Notes: generated by a model not told the origin, from the letters alone. A stretch of DNA of 64,000 nucleotides from Campylobacter porcelli (GCF_002139855.1 NZ_CP018789.1:1426001-1490000), one strand, 5' to 3'; positions 27,778 through 39,088 are shown, counted from the stretch's first letter. Made by a program: numbers and translations.

Positions 27778-27823
27778 ATTTTTCCTTGATAAAATTTTGC
27801 GTGGTATTATACCAAATTTAATC

Positions 27824-28648
27824 TTAATCCCTAGTTTTTATACGCTCTTGATTGAAGTTTTCTTCCATTCGCTGTATCTCAGCACTACCACTTCTGTAAA
27901 TTTCGCTATCTACTTTTAGCTCTTTTTGGCTAATTTTATTATCATAATTTACATTGCTAAGAATATGCTTAAATACATTAATCCTAGCCTTTTTCTTATC
28001 ATTGCTAGTTACTACCGACCATGGTGCGTATGGGGTGTTTGAGGCTAAAAGCATTGAGTATTTTGCTAGTGTGTATTGATCCCATAACTCTTGGCTCTTC
28101 TCATCAACTGGAGATAGTTTAAACTGCTTTAATGGGTCATTTTTACGCTCTTTAAAGCGTCTTTTTTGCTCCTCTTTTGAGACTGAAAAATAGAATTTAA
28201 ATAAGATAATACCAGAACTTACTAGCATCTCTTCAAATTTTGGCACCTGGCGTAAAAACTCTTTATGCTCCTCTTCACTACAAAAGCCCATGACAGGCTC
28301 AACTCCAGCCCTATTATACCAACTTCTATCAAATATTACTATCTCTCCAGCGCTTGGAAGATGACTATTATATCTTTGGAAATACCACTGAGTTCTTTCT
28401 ACATCGCTTGGTTTTTCTAGTGCGACGACACGGCACCCTCTAGGATTTGTATGCTCTATTAATCTCTTAATTGTCCCGCCCTTGCCTGAAGCATCACGAC
28501 CTTCAAAGATTATTAAGACTTTTAAGCCCTCTTTTTTCACATAGGTTTGAAATTTCAAAAACTCAATTTGAAGCTTTTTTAGCTCCTCTTCATATTTTAA
28601 TTTTGATTTTTTAACCTTTATTGTTACATACTCCTCTTGATTTGCCAT
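27824..28648 (-). CDS. ppk2: Polyphosphate kinase 2
   Basis: Transfers phosphate between polyphosphate and nucleoside diphosphates. The 274 residues show Walker [17 protein letters not shown], the lid [18 protein letters not shown] and Walker [20 protein letters not shown], all typical of PPK2. AGGAGG lies upstream of the ATG. It is separated from leuD by 46 bases and may have its own transcript. ppx lies downstream on the same strand. Confidence 0.93.
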   Translation of the reverse strand: MANQEEYVTIKVKKSKLKYEEELKKLQIEFLKFQTYVKKEGLKVLIIFEGRDASGKGGTIKRLIEHTNPRGCRVVALEKPSDVERTQWYFQRYNSHLPSAGEIVIFDRSWYNRAGVEPVMGFCSEEEHKEFLRQVPKFEEMLVSSGIILFKFYFSVSKEEQKRRFKERKNDPLKQFKLSPVDEKSQELWDQYTLAKYSMLLASNTPYAPWSVVTSNDKKKARINVFKHILSNVNYDNKISQKELKVDSEIYRSGSAEIQRMEENFNQERIKTRD

Positions 28649-28745
28649 ACTGCCTCCTATGGTGTAAAAATTTAAATATTTTATAATTATTTAATTAAAA
28701 TTTTGCTTATTTTAAATATCTATTTTTAAAGTTACAAGTAAGTAT

Positions 28746-28768
28746 AAAGTAGGGATATACCCTACTTT
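28746..28768 (-). terminator. Terminator after the DJ-1 gene
   Basis: AAAGTAGGG and CCCTACTTT form a perfect nine-pair stem with a five-base loop. Read on the minus strand it is followed by ATACTTAC. It lies 40 bases after the DJ-1 stop. Confidence 0.6.
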
Positions 28769-28807
28769 TGCGAGTAATTATGCTAAAACTTCTAAATTTC
28801 GCACTAA

Positions 28808-29353
28808 TTAAAATAATAGCCCAGATTTTATCTCATTATATTTTTGATTGCCACAAAGCTCCTTTACTAGCTCTAGAGCAAATTCCATCGCTGTAGCTGG
28901 ACCACGAGAAGTGATGATATTGCCATTTATCACTACATTTTTATCTGGATTATATCCAGCGTGATTTATAGTAGCTTCAAATCCTGGATAGCAAGTATAT
29001 TCATCACCTAAAACTCCAGCCGTGCTAAATGCCCATGGAGCTGCACAAATAGCGGCTAATCTCTTGCCATTTGATTTGGCTTCTCTTAATTTTTGAGCTA
29101 ATTTTTGGCTTTGGGCTAAATGCTTAGCACCTGGTAATCCACCAGGCAAAACTATCATATCTATATCTTTAAATTCAAACTCATCAAAAGCCACATTAGC
29201 CTTCAATGTAACGCCGTGAGCGCCGCTTACTTCTAGATTATTACTAAGTGCTACCATGCTTACTTCCGCGTCAGCACGACGCAATATATCTACCACGCTC
29301 AAAGCCTCAATCTCTTCAAAACCATCTGCCATAATTACAGCTACTTTTGCCAT
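28808..29353 (-). CDS. DJ-1/PfpI family protein
   Basis: The 181-residue flavodoxin-like protein begins MAKVAVIMADGFEEIEAL. The nucleophilic Cys lies in LAAICAAPWAF, and the conserved Glu in the N-terminal GFEEIEAL. Family members act as glyoxalase/deglycase or redox chaperones. The ATG at 29353 has a perfect AAAGGAG five bases upstream, so the longer frame is rejected. It follows the ABC ATPase gene by 11 bases and is probably the last gene of the autotransporter-ABC set. Confidence 0.87.
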   Translation of the reverse strand: MAKVAVIMADGFEEIEALSVVDILRRADAEVSMVALSNNLEVSGAHGVTLKANVAFDEFEFKDIDMIVLPGGLPGAKHLAQSQKLAQKLREAKSNGKRLAAICAAPWAFSTAGVLGDEYTCYPGFEATINHAGYNPDKNVVINGNIITSRGPATAMEFALELVKELCGNQKYNEIKSGLLF

Positions 29354-29364
29354 TTTGTCTCCTT

Positions 29365-30144
29365 TTAATTGATTGAATAATATATAATTTTTTGATTTGC
29401 AAGAGAGCAAATTTTATAATTAGCTCCATAAATTTGCTCTAGCAAAATCTCATTTATTATATCATTTTTTCCAAACGCTAACGATTTGCCATCTTTAATA
29501 GCAAAAACTTTGGTAGCAAACCAAAATATATGATTTGGCTCATGGCTACAAACTATGATAATTTTACCACTTTTAGATATGGTATTCATAACTTTCCAAA
29601 TTAAAATTTGATTACTAAAATCAAGCGCACTAGTAGGCTCATCTAAGATCATCACTTCAGAGTTTTGAGCAATAGCCCTAGCTATCAATCCTAGCTGTTT
29701 TTGTCCGCCACTAAGCTCACTAAAATTTCTATCTTTAAGCTGTAAAATTCCCACCATATCCATAGCCGCATATACTGATTTTATATCAGCTTTACTAAAT
29801 CCAAATACACCGCCAAAATGAGGCTTTTTACCCATTAATACCACTTCAAAAAGGGTGTAATTAAATGCTAGATTATGTGCTTGTGGGACATATGATATGA
29901 GCTTTGAAATTTGCGAAATACTTAAATTTTTAAATTTACTTCCAAATAAGCTATACTCATCATAACTAGCATTTAAAAATCCAAGCAAAGAGCGTATAAG
30001 CGTCGTTTTACCACTACCATTTGACCCCATCAAACCAAGCAAATCACCACGCTCAAGCTCAAATGATATCCCGCTTAAAATTTGATTTTTACCATAGCTA
30101 AAATTTAAATTTCCCACAACTATTTTATCCAAAGAGTTTTGCAC
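29365..30144 (-). CDS. ABC importer ATPase, FecE/BtuD family
   Basis: The 259 residues have Walker A GLMGSNGSGKTTL, the Q-loop YVPQAHNL, signature FSELSGGQKQLGLIARAIAQ (20 residues) and Walker B VMILDEPTSALDF. This is the ATPase of an iron-siderophore, heme, cobalamin or molybdate/tungstate type II importer. It overlaps the permease gene by 20 bases. The cargo cannot be read from the ATPase. Confidence 0.88.
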   Translation of the reverse strand: MQNSLDKIVVGNLNFSYGKNQILSGISFELERGDLLGLMGSNGSGKTTLIRSLLGFLNASYDEYSLFGSKFKNLSISQISKLISYVPQAHNLAFNYTLFEVVLMGKKPHFGGVFGFSKADIKSVYAAMDMVGILQLKDRNFSELSGGQKQLGLIARAIAQNSEVMILDEPTSALDFSNQILIWKVMNTISKSGKIIIVCSHEPNHIFWFATKVFAIKDGKSLAFGKNDIINEILLEQIYGANYKICSLANQKIIYYSIN

Positions 30145-31141
30145 TTCTAGCCTTTAAAATCCATAATAAAAATGGTGCTCCAAGTAATGAAACTATGATA
30201 CCAACAGGTATCTCGCCACTACTTAAAGTCCTAGCAAGGGTATCACAAATCAGTAAATATATCGCTCCCATTAGCCCAGCTACTGGTAGTATCGCTCTAT
30301 TATCTGCACCAACAAGCATTCTAGCAGCGTGTGGCATCATCAACCCAATCCACGCTATAATCCCCACACTAGATACGCTAAGTGAGCTTATAAGAGTTGC
30401 TATGATGATGAATATAATCTTATAAATTTGCGGATTTATCCCAAGCGATCTAGCCTCTTCATCTCCAAGGCTAAGCAAATTTAACTTCCAAGCAAGGATA
30501 AAAGCTATAATAAAACAAGGTAGCCCAAATGACGCATTTACCGCTATATCATACCAACTAGCTTGATATAATCCACCCATCATCCAAAATGTAATCTCTC
30601 TTAATTGAGAATCCTCGCTTAAATACTTCATTATCCCAACAAGTGAGCTAAAAATAGAGCCTACTATAACCCCTGAAAGCACTAAAGCAACGCTATTTGT
30701 AACGCCTTTTTGAAATGCTAAAATATAGGCTAAAAATACAGCCAAAAGCCCAAAGGCAAAAGCACTAATTTGAAGCGAAATAAAGATAGCTGGAAGTAAA
30801 ATTGCCAAACTAGCACCAAAGCTAGCTCCCGCACTAGCTCCTAAGATAAATGGCTCAACTAGTGGATTTCTAAATATGCTTTGATATATCACTCCAGCAC
30901 TAGCAAGAGAAATTCCAACTAAAATCGCTATTAAAATTCTAGGAAATCTAAGATTCCAAATGACGATTTGAGTAGTTGGATCTATGCTACCAATGCCAAA
31001 AATATTGTATAAAATTACGCTAATTACATCACTTATTTTAAGATCTAGATTGCCACTAATTAGAGCAAAGAAGGCTGAAAATATGAGTAAAATAAAGAGA
31101 AAAAAGCAACTCCATACAACTCTCAAAACTTCTGTGTCCAA
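30125..31141 (-). CDS. ABC importer permease, FecCD/BtuC family
   Basis: The 338-residue protein has about ten membrane helices with family landmarks LRFPRILIAILVGISLASAG, GASAGASFGAS and LSSGEIPVGIIVSLLGAP. It forms the translocation channel with the neighbouring ATPase. It overlaps both flanking genes (binding protein by 19 bases, ATPase by 20), so the three are one operon. Confidence 0.89.
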   Translation of the reverse strand: MDTEVLRVVWSCFFLFILLIFSAFFALISGNLDLKISDVISVILYNIFGIGSIDPTTQIVIWNLRFPRILIAILVGISLASAGVIYQSIFRNPLVEPFILGASAGASFGASLAILLPAIFISLQISAFAFGLLAVFLAYILAFQKGVTNSVALVLSGVIVGSIFSSLVGIMKYLSEDSQLREITFWMMGGLYQASWYDIAVNASFGLPCFIIAFILAWKLNLLSLGDEEARSLGINPQIYKIIFIIIATLISSLSVSSVGIIAWIGLMMPHAARMLVGADNRAILPVAGLMGAIYLLICDTLARTLSSGEIPVGIIVSLLGAPFLLWILKARSAKLFG

Positions 31142-32262
31142 TCTAATAATTGAGTTTTTCTAAGCATTTTAGCCTTCTCATCATCTATATTATATAGCTT
31201 TTTATAAAACTCAATTGCAAACTCTGCTATATTAATATCTTTAAATTCTTGCTGATGAGCCGCCTTAGCAATAATCAAAAGCTCCAAAGGATACTCTAAT
31301 CTCCTTGAGCAATTCATAGGCGTCCAAGGAAGAGAATATACTCTTTTTTCTTTTAACGCTCTTAGCTGGGATAAATTGGCGTAGTTTGGACTTTCATAAA
31401 TTTCAAATGCTGGATGGTAGCCATTATATGTAGGGAGTAAAATCACATCTGGATCAAGCCCATATATCTGCTCAGCACTAATCATTATCCTAGATCCCTT
31501 GCCGTTTGTGAGTGCATTTTTAGCTCTTATTAAACTTTCTAAAATTAATGATTCTGGCGTATCAATCCCATATGTGATCCCACTAGCTCCATTTTTCTTC
31601 ATAGCTAGGCTTAAACCTAGATACAATACTCTTGGCTCGTAGCTGACATTTGCTACTTTGGCTTTTATCAAATTCTCTATACTAGCTAAATAATCATATA
31701 ACCCTAAAGCCTCATCAGCCTTGCCAAATATCTTGCCAATTATAGCCATCTCATCTCTCATAGTAGATAAATCCTTGGTATATGTAGGAGAGTATAGGAC
31801 AATTAAAGGTATATTAGTAGCCTCTAGCGTTGATATAGTTTTATCTAAAGCCATTTTATCAGCCCCACCAATAGTACAATCCCCAACACGCAAAATTATA
31901 AGCTCTGGAGATGAGTTGATAAGGGTTTCATAATTGATAATATTTCCTTGCGGAGAGTTAAAACAAGGCAAATCATCAAGCCAAGGGTGTAAAGCTCTCA
32001 TAGTATTTAATCCAGCAAATTCAAGCTCTTTATCTCTGCCTTGTATTTTATATTTATAATCCCTTTTTAGCGACCAAGATGCGATGGAGCTTACCTTATC
32101 TATCTTGCCAAGATGGGTAAGCACCCCTTCTACAAATCCATCGCTAATGGTTGCGATTTTCTCTAAATTATCTGGAATTTCCACGCTTTTGCCACGCATA
32201 TCAACAACGCTTAATGCCATAGCATTTATAGCTAAAATGATAGATAAAATGGCAAATTTCAT
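31123..32262 (-). CDS. Periplasmic binding protein of the FecB/BtuF/MolA superfamily
   Basis: The 379 residues start with a signal peptide (MKFAILSIILAINAMA). The mature part begins LSVVDMRGKSVEIPDNLEKI, typical of class III binding proteins, followed by SPELIILRVGD and the C-terminal RALKEKRVYSLPWTPMNCSR. ATG at 32262 is chosen over the longer frame because AAAGGAA lies six bases upstream and the signal peptide then starts correctly. Cargo may be iron-siderophore, heme or molybdate. The gene starts 13 bases after the autotransporter stop. Confidence 0.85.
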   Translation of the reverse strand: MKFAILSIILAINAMALSVVDMRGKSVEIPDNLEKIATISDGFVEGVLTHLGKIDKVSSIASWSLKRDYKYKIQGRDKELEFAGLNTMRALHPWLDDLPCFNSPQGNIINYETLINSSPELIILRVGDCTIGGADKMALDKTISTLEATNIPLIVLYSPTYTKDLSTMRDEMAIIGKIFGKADEALGLYDYLASIENLIKAKVANVSYEPRVLYLGLSLAMKKNGASGITYGIDTPESLILESLIRAKNALTNGKGSRIMISAEQIYGLDPDVILLPTYNGYHPAFEIYESPNYANLSQLRALKEKRVYSLPWTPMNCSRRLEYPLELLIIAKAAHQQEFKDINIAEFAIEFYKKLYNIDDEKAKMLRKTQLLDWTQKF

Positions 32263-32275
32263 AAATTTCCTTTTA

Positions 32276-35200
32276 TTAAAATCTCTTGCCAATCGTGGCT
32301 GATAAATTTAAATTATCGCTAGTAGAAGCAAACTCACCACCTACTGCAAATTTGAAAAAATAGCCACTATTTGCCGCATACTCTGCCCCTAAGCCGATAT
32401 TTAATCTATTTTTATCTAGGTGGTATCTTTGGGTAAATTTCTCACCTCTAAAGTCGTTAAATTCAGCCTTAGCATCCATATTATATCCTTGTAGCATTCT
32501 TTCATATAGAGCATAACCTATATATCTTAGATTATCGCTAATCTGATATGAGCCATTTAGCCCAGCTGCTGCTATGATGGTATCGTGGCTTATACTATCA
32601 TAGCTTTTAGCAAATATCTCTCCACTTTCATTAAAGCTATCTTGATAGATATAGCCATAGCTTAAATATGCAAGAGGCGATATAGTAAGGTTAGCTACAC
32701 TATAATCCTTAGCTACTCCAAGCTCTAAATTTGAGTTATAGCTTTTATATTTACCTTTTATAGTGCCACTTAGCTCTCTTTCATTCTCATTAAAGGCTAC
32801 TAAAACTGACCCACCGCTTAATAGCTTAAATGAGCCAAGGTCATATGTATAATTTAACGCTAAGCTTAAAGTATCGCTTTTGGATTTTGCACCAATATCA
32901 AAATCCAAGCTAGATTTACTAGCTCCAATCCCATAAGATATAGTCCCATCATCTATTTTATGGGCTAAATTTAAGCTAACTCCGCTTTGATAGCCATCAA
33001 ATCCATTACCATTATATCTTTTATAAGTTGGATTGATATACCAATAATTTTTTGGTTTTAAACTATCAAATCCCAAATCTATAGCATAATCACTAGCCAC
33101 AGACGCGACAAAAATTCCATTATCATACGGATTTGAATTATAAGAAAATAGAGTTGAGCTTACTGGATTTATGCTAAAGAGCATATTGTTTTGATAAAAG
33201 CTAGTGTGATTTTGCGTAGTAATTGATGTCAAATCAAATACAGAATTACCTTCTATACGACTCATAGTCTCTTGATAGGTATTAGAATCACTGCTATCAA
33301 GGGTATTGAAAAATTGATTATATTTCTCACTTAAATTTACATCGCTTCTGATATTTCTCATAGTCTGACTAAGCGTAGTAGAGTTGCTATTATAGGCATT
33401 AGGCTTGATTACGGGAGTTACTATTATTGTTCCACTATTTTGGCTATTGTTAGGGGTTTGCTGGTTGCTATTTTGTTGGTTATTGTTTTGGTTGTTATTA
33501 GGATCTTGTTGGTTGTTTTGGTTATTATTTGGCTCACTAGGGGCAACTGGTTGCGATGGCGTATTTGGCTGCTCTGGTTGAGATGGAGCTAAATTAGATG
33601 GTGGGGTTGGGTCTTGCGGATTAGATGGCACTTCGGTTTCGTGGATTGGCGGTATAGAGATCGGATCTTTATTTATCGTAGTTTTATCCCCATCAAGCTT
33701 AATCTCAAAATCAATACTATTGTTGCTAGCTATCTCAACCTTATTAAAATTACCTATATGAGTAGCCAAGCCGCCTAATTGAATTTTAATCTCTTTATTA
33801 ACTGCGTAATACTGCTTTAATGGATTATACTCCAAATCTCCGCCATTAATGCTATAATCTTTAGCGATCAATTGCGAATTATCATCATTGCCAAAATCCA
33901 AAATAAGCTTTGAGTTTTGACCCTTTTGCGTATATGTGCCATCTACTACTAGATCACTTAAATCCTCATTACCAGGGCGGATAATTGAGTTATCATTAGT
34001 TAAATTTTGCTTAATAACCCCATTACCACTTAGGGTTGAGCCGTTATTTACATAGACACTTCCAGCGATTTGTGCTCTTTTACTATCTTTGCTTAATAGT
34101 CTTATGCCACCACCATTTATCACAGTAGCACCCTCATAGCTATTAGCACCACTTAGGGTTAAAACCCCACTCCCAGACTTTATAAGCCCAACATTTAAAT
34201 TATCTAAATTCTTAGGTAGATTATAAGCTTCAGGGTTGTGAGTATTAGCCTCCCATTTTCTTTGGCTTATATCATTGCTAAATTCAGCATCACTGCCCTT
34301 AGTATCTAGTGAGTAATACACAGCAGTCTCGCCAAATTCGCTTTTTACATCTATATCATTTAATCTATTTGCATCTAAAATCCCTAAACCTTTTAAAGCC
34401 TTATCAATATCTAAAATTCCTTGACCAAATAGATCCTCTTTCTTAACCTCTTGAACCCATGGATAATCTTTATCATCAATAGCTGCCATATGGCTCATAC
34501 GATCATATTTCCAATTTATACCAAAATATCCCGAATTTAATAAATCCATCTCAACAGCTTTTTCATCTATACTGCCATCTTCCTTTTTTGGAATTTTGCT
34601 ATCTACATAAAATATTGTGTATTTTTTTGTGCTAGGGCAAAGACTGCCATTATCGCAAAGAGTTTTTCCCGTTACAGTCTCTTTTACTATAACCTTAGGA
34701 CCTATATAATCTTTATTAGCAGTAGAAAGCAGGGTATCGGCTATCTGTTTGCCACTCATAAATGGGAATTTTTGAGCTACTAAAGCAGCTGCGCCAGTTA
34801 CCATAGGAGCTGCCATAGAAGTTCCGCTAGAGACTCTATATAGATCCTTATCTAGCTTACCTGTTAAAATATCAGTAGTGCCATAACTAGCATTTACATT
34901 TTTAATACTAGTTCCAGGTGCTGCTAAACTAAAATTATAAACACCCTTTAATCCATTAGAATATGTAGTAGGAGCACTCAAATAATCATAATTATCACTC
35001 CTTTTTGTGGTTACTACAAATTTACCATCACTATCTTTGCTAATTTGAGAGCTATCTAGTGCCGTTACTACAATTATAGATCTGATGTCTTCATCATAGT
35101 ATGGAGCTAAAGCCATAATCCCAGGAGATATGATCCCTTCATTACCAGAGGCAAAAACACTAAGAATTTGCTTCTCTTTAGATAATTTTATAAGATCATT

Positions 35201-35740
35201 TGCTACTGTATCCTTTTGAATTGAGGGTAGAAATTGTTTTGGATTATTAGCATATTGCAAAAATAAAGGTGATGAGCTAGTAAGCGAATTTAATCCAGAT
35301 AGCGGATATACTGTAGCATTCCAGCTATTATTAATAGCTGCTATATTCTTATCTTTGAAATAATCATATACATTTGGAGCTGTAAATTTAGTGGAACCAT
35401 CGGTATTATGCCCAGTTATCTGAACTCCATAAGCCTTTGCATCTGTAGCAACTCCACTTACTCCATCACTTGGCTTAGCTAGTATGATCCCAGCCACATG
35501 GCTACCATGGGTATCAACTGAAAAATTTGGAGTATAATCGCCGCCTTTATACTCAGAGTAAATTTGATCTTGAATTTGCCCTGATAAGCTAGGGTGATCT
35601 TTATTTATCGCACTATCTATAACTCCCACAAAGACCCCATCGCCCGTTACACTCTTATCATTATAATTGATAAGCTCAAAATCCGTAACGCCAAATAGAT
35701 ATATAGGTAGTATCAGTGACAATTTAATTGAAGATTTCAT
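32276..35740 (-). CDS. Subtilase autotransporter (S8 passenger, type Va secretion)
   Basis: 1154 residues. A signal peptide covers about 1-17. The S8 peptidase domain has Asp42 (VIDSAI), His78 (DTHGSHVAG), Asn199 (ASGNEG) and Ser307 (SSGTSMAAP), the complete subtilisin set. An autotransporter-repeat beta-helix follows (GSGVLTLSGANSYEGATVIN), then a linker at about 700-770 rich in Pro, Asn and Gln. The C-terminal beta barrel ends in SATIGKRF with terminal Phe. It should be exported and displayed or released at the surface. It resembles SphB1/NalP-type maturation proteases. It leads into the ABC importer genes. Confidence 0.93.
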   Translation of the reverse strand: MKSSIKLSLILPIYLFGVTDFELINYNDKSVTGDGVFVGVIDSAINKDHPSLSGQIQDQIYSEYKGGDYTPNFSVDTHGSHVAGIILAKPSDGVSGVATDAKAYGVQITGHNTDGSTKFTAPNVYDYFKDKNIAAINNSWNATVYPLSGLNSLTSSSPLFLQYANNPKQFLPSIQKDTVANDLIKLSKEKQILSVFASGNEGIISPGIMALAPYYDEDIRSIIVVTALDSSQISKDSDGKFVVTTKRSDNYDYLSAPTTYSNGLKGVYNFSLAAPGTSIKNVNASYGTTDILTGKLDKDLYRVSSGTSMAAPMVTGAAALVAQKFPFMSGKQIADTLLSTANKDYIGPKVIVKETVTGKTLCDNGSLCPSTKKYTIFYVDSKIPKKEDGSIDEKAVEMDLLNSGYFGINWKYDRMSHMAAIDDKDYPWVQEVKKEDLFGQGILDIDKALKGLGILDANRLNDIDVKSEFGETAVYYSLDTKGSDAEFSNDISQRKWEANTHNPEAYNLPKNLDNLNVGLIKSGSGVLTLSGANSYEGATVINGGGIRLLSKDSKRAQIAGSVYVNNGSTLSGNGVIKQNLTNDNSIIRPGNEDLSDLVVDGTYTQKGQNSKLILDFGNDDNSQLIAKDYSINGGDLEYNPLKQYYAVNKEIKIQLGGLATHIGNFNKVEIASNNSIDFEIKLDGDKTTINKDPISIPPIHETEVPSNPQDPTPPSNLAPSQPEQPNTPSQPVAPSEPNNNQNNQQDPNNNQNNNQQNSNQQTPNNSQNSGTIIVTPVIKPNAYNSNSTTLSQTMRNIRSDVNLSEKYNQFFNTLDSSDSNTYQETMSRIEGNSVFDLTSITTQNHTSFYQNNMLFSINPVSSTLFSYNSNPYDNGIFVASVASDYAIDLGFDSLKPKNYWYINPTYKRYNGNGFDGYQSGVSLNLAHKIDDGTISYGIGASKSSLDFDIGAKSKSDTLSLALNYTYDLGSFKLLSGGSVLVAFNENERELSGTIKGKYKSYNSNLELGVAKDYSVANLTISPLAYLSYGYIYQDSFNESGEIFAKSYDSISHDTIIAAAGLNGSYQISDNLRYIGYALYERMLQGYNMDAKAEFNDFRGEKFTQRYHLDKNRLNIGLGAEYAANSGYFFKFAVGGEFASTSDNLNLSATIGKRF

Positions 35741-35844
35741 ATTTTTGCCTTGATTAATTTATATTCATTATTATATAAAAATTCATATTATAAAAAGCTA
35801 AAAAATTCTTATAGTATTTAATAAGATAGTAAAAATAAATTTGA

Positions 35845-35850
35845 TATAAT
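35845..35850 (+). promoter_or_regulatory. -10 box for pyrG
   Basis: TATAAT lies 24 bases before the pyrG ATG. AAGGA at 35864-35868 is the ribosome site. Confidence 0.55.
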
Positions 35851-35874
35851 CATCAAATTAATCAAGGAAAAAAT

Positions 35875-37512
35875 ATGAGTAAAGAGACAAAATATATATT
35901 TGTTACTGGCGGAGTTTTAAGCAGTTTAGGAAAAGGCATAGCAGCTGCTAGTATCGCCACACTACTTAAAAATGTGGGCTATAAGGTTAGTATGCTAAAG
36001 GCTGATCCATATATAAATGTAGATCCTGGCACTATGAGCCCACTAGAGCATGGAGAGGTCTTTGTAACTGATGATGGTGCTGAGACTGATCTAGACCTTG
36101 GGCATTATGAGAGATTTTTAGATGAAAATTTAAGTCAAGATAATAACTTCACAACTGGCAAGGTATATAGCTCAGTAATTGAGCGTGAGCGTCGTGGCGA
36201 CTATCTAGGCAAGACCATTCAAGTAATCCCCCATATCGTAGGCGATATAGTAGATCGCATCAAAAAAGCCGCTAAAGACAATGATATATTAATAGTCGAA
36301 ATAGGTGGCACCGTAGGAGATATAGAGGGACTTCCATTTTTAGAGGCTATTAGAGCCCTTAGAAGTGAGGTTGGTAGAAGTAATGGTATGTTTATCCATC
36401 TTACTTTAGTGCCATATATCAAGGTTGCTGGAGAGCTAAAAACTAAGCCAACCCAGCACAGCGTAGGCGAACTTCGCCGTATAGGCATAAGCCCAGATAT
36501 GATTATCTGTCGCACAGAGATCCCCTTAAGCAGAGAGCTAAAAGATAAGATAGCAGCAAGTTGCGGTATAGAGAGAAATGCCGTAATAGAAAGCTCAGAT
36601 ATGCAAAGCATATATCAAGTGCCACTAAGCTTTTTAAACCAAAATATCCTTGAGCCAATTACCCAAAATTTAAATCTTAAAAATCCTAAGCCAAATATGC
36701 AAAATTGGGATAATCTAGTAAAAAGAGTTATCGCTCCAAATGACCAGATAAATTTAGCTTTTGTAGGTAAATATGTGGATTTAAAAGAGAGCTATAAAAG
36801 CCTAACTGAGAGCATAATCCACGCTGGAGCAAATCTAGATACAAGGGTTGCTATAAAATGGTGCGATAGCGAAAAAATAGATACAAATAATGTCGCTGAT
36901 ACCTTAAAAGATTGCGATGCTATCTTGGTTGCTGGGGGATTTGGGTCTCGTGGAGTAAGTGGAAAGATGGAGGCTATCAAATTTGCTAGGGAGAATAAAA
37001 TTCCATATCTTGGAATCTGCCTTGGAATGCAGCTTAGCATGATTGAGTTTGCTAAAAATGTGCTAAAGCTAGATGACGCAAATTCAATGGAATTTGATGA
37101 AAACTGCAAAAATCCTATAATCTATCTAATAGATAGCTTTATTGATGCAAATGGTAAAAAACAGCTAAGAACTCACACTAGCCCACTTGGTGGGACGATG
37201 AGACTTGGCGGGTATGAGTGCGATGTACTAAAAGGCTCACTACTAGCAAAAACTTATAATAACGCAACTAAGATAAAAGAGCGCCATCGCCATAGATATG
37301 AAGCAAATCCAAAATATAGAAGCGAATTTGAAAAGGCTGGTTTAATAGTAAGTGGCGAAAGCGATGGGCTTATAGAGGCTGTGGAGATCAAAAATCACCC
37401 ATTTTTCCTAGGCGTTCAGTTTCATCCTGAATTTACATCAAGATTAACTAAGCCAAACCCTGTTATATTAGGATTTATAAAAGCTGGGATAGAATATAAA
37501 AATGCTAGATAA
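35875..37512 (+). CDS. pyrG: CTP synthase
   Basis: Makes CTP from UTP with glutamine. The 545 residues contain the synthetase domain ([20 protein letters not shown] and [13 protein letters not shown]) and the C-terminal class I glutaminase with the nucleophile in LGICLGMQ and the His-Glu pair in [11 protein letters not shown]. Length is normal. It overlaps recJ by 11 bases and leads a four-gene run with recJ, nhaA and ilvD. Confidence 0.97.
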   Translation: MSKETKYIFVTGGVLSSLGKGIAAASIATLLKNVGYKVSMLKADPYINVDPGTMSPLEHGEVFVTDDGAETDLDLGHYERFLDENLSQDNNFTTGKVYSSVIERERRGDYLGKTIQVIPHIVGDIVDRIKKAAKDNDILIVEIGGTVGDIEGLPFLEAIRALRSEVGRSNGMFIHLTLVPYIKVAGELKTKPTQHSVGELRRIGISPDMIICRTEIPLSRELKDKIAASCGIERNAVIESSDMQSIYQVPLSFLNQNILEPITQNLNLKNPKPNMQNWDNLVKRVIAPNDQINLAFVGKYVDLKESYKSLTESIIHAGANLDTRVAIKWCDSEKIDTNNVADTLKDCDAILVAGGFGSRGVSGKMEAIKFARENKIPYLGICLGMQLSMIEFAKNVLKLDDANSMEFDENCKNPIIYLIDSFIDANGKKQLRTHTSPLGGTMRLGGYECDVLKGSLLAKTYNNATKIKERHRHRYEANPKYRSEFEKAGLIVSGESDGLIEAVEIKNHPFFLGVQFHPEFTSRLTKPNPVILGFIKAGIEYKNAR

Positions 37513-39088
37513 AGAAGCTATTAAGGAGTTATTAAGCAGTCGTTTTAGCAACGATATCCATACTAAATTATCTCAAATTCCATTGCCTTGTGAATTAAAA
37601 GATACATTCAAAGCAGCCAAAAGGATAAAAGAGGCGATACAAAATGATGAGCTAATCGCAGTTGTGGGGGATTATGATGTAGATGGGATTGTAAGCACGG
37701 CTATTATGGATGAATTTTTAAGCGATATGTCAGCAAACTACACGATAAAAATTCCAAATAGATTTAAAGATGGTTATGGCTTAAATGAGGAGATTATCAA
37801 AGAACTAGATAACACCACTTTAATCATTACCGTTGATAATGGTATAAGTGCTATAGAAGCAGCAAAAATCTGTAAGCAAAAGGGCATTGATCTAATCATC
37901 ACAGATCATCATATGCCACTTCCTACACTTCCAGATGCATACGCTATAATAAATCCAAAGCAAGAGACCTGCCCCTTCCCAAATATCGAAATTTGCGGTG
38001 CTCAGGTGGCTTGGTATTTGATTGGAGCTTTAAAAGATGTATGTAATCTAAAAAGCTATGATATGGCTAAATTTCTTGATCTTTTAACCTTAGCAATTAT
38101 CGCTGATATGATGGAATTAAGGGATTTAAATAGAATTTTAGTCCGCCTTGGGCTGGTGCGTATAAACTCTAGCAAAAGAGCCTGTTTTGAAGCGATCAAA
38201 AACTACTATAATAAGGATAAATTTGAATTTGATGATATTGGATTTTTGATAGCTCCGCTTATAAATTCCGCTGGTAGAATGGACGATGCTACCATATCAT
38301 TTAAATTTTTAAGGTCTAAAAGCTTGGGCGAGGCAAATGAGTATTTAGATATCATTAGCAGATTTAACGCCTCACGCAAAGAGCAAGAAAAAGCACTATT
38401 TGAATCTAGCCAAAATGAGATAAATGAAAATGAGGATATTATCGTTACTTGGGGCGATGAGTGGCATGAGGGCGTAATAGGGATTGTCGCTGGAAGATTA
38501 GCTAAAAAGTATAAAAAACCAGCCATTGTCTTTAGCATAGATGGCAACAAAGCCAAAGGGAGCGCTAGAAGTGTTGGCAAATTTGATATTTTATCTCTAA
38601 TTGCCTCTCAAGAGAGCCTATTATGCGGATATGGCGGACATAAAGGGGCAGCTGGGCTAGTTATAGAGAGTGCTAATTTAAGCAAATTTAAAACAGCCAT
38701 AAATCAATCTTGCTTTTTACAAGAACTATATGATTTTAGCGTAAATGATGAGATTTTAGGCGAGATTGACCCAGCAGCGATTGATTATGAGCTTTTAGAG
38801 ATTTTGGAGTTTTTCGAACCATATGGTCAAAAAAATCCACGCCCACTCTTTGAACTTAAAAAAGCCATGGTAAAATCAGCTAAAAAAATAGGCAAAGATG
38901 AAACGCACCTAAAAATCATCTTACAAAAAAACAATAAAACCCTAGAAGCGATATTTTTCAACTACGATTATTTACCAAAAAATGGCGAAAATATAGATAT
39001 TTTAGTTACAATTTCTAAAAATTCATTCCGTGGGCTAATCACCCCACAACTACTAATAAAAGAGATTATAAAACAGGAGCAAAAATGA
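37502..39088 (+). CDS. recJ: Single-stranded-DNA exonuclease RecJ
   Basis: 5'-3' exonuclease in mismatch repair and RecF-type recombination. The 528 residues show the DHH phosphoesterase motifs [17 protein letters not shown] and TDHHMPLP, and the DHHA1 motif [11 protein letters not shown]. Length is near the epsilonproteobacterial norm and shorter than E. coli RecJ. It overlaps pyrG by 11 bases and nhaA by four. Confidence 0.94.
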   Translation: MLDKEAIKELLSSRFSNDIHTKLSQIPLPCELKDTFKAAKRIKEAIQNDELIAVVGDYDVDGIVSTAIMDEFLSDMSANYTIKIPNRFKDGYGLNEEIIKELDNTTLIITVDNGISAIEAAKICKQKGIDLIITDHHMPLPTLPDAYAIINPKQETCPFPNIEICGAQVAWYLIGALKDVCNLKSYDMAKFLDLLTLAIIADMMELRDLNRILVRLGLVRINSSKRACFEAIKNYYNKDKFEFDDIGFLIAPLINSAGRMDDATISFKFLRSKSLGEANEYLDIISRFNASRKEQEKALFESSQNEINENEDIIVTWGDEWHEGVIGIVAGRLAKKYKKPAIVFSIDGNKAKGSARSVGKFDILSLIASQESLLCGYGGHKGAAGLVIESANLSKFKTAINQSCFLQELYDFSVNDEILGEIDPAAIDYELLEILEFFEPYGQKNPRPLFELKKAMVKSAKKIGKDETHLKIILQKNNKTLEAIFFNYDYLPKNGENIDILVTISKNSFRGLITPQLLIKEIIKQEQK

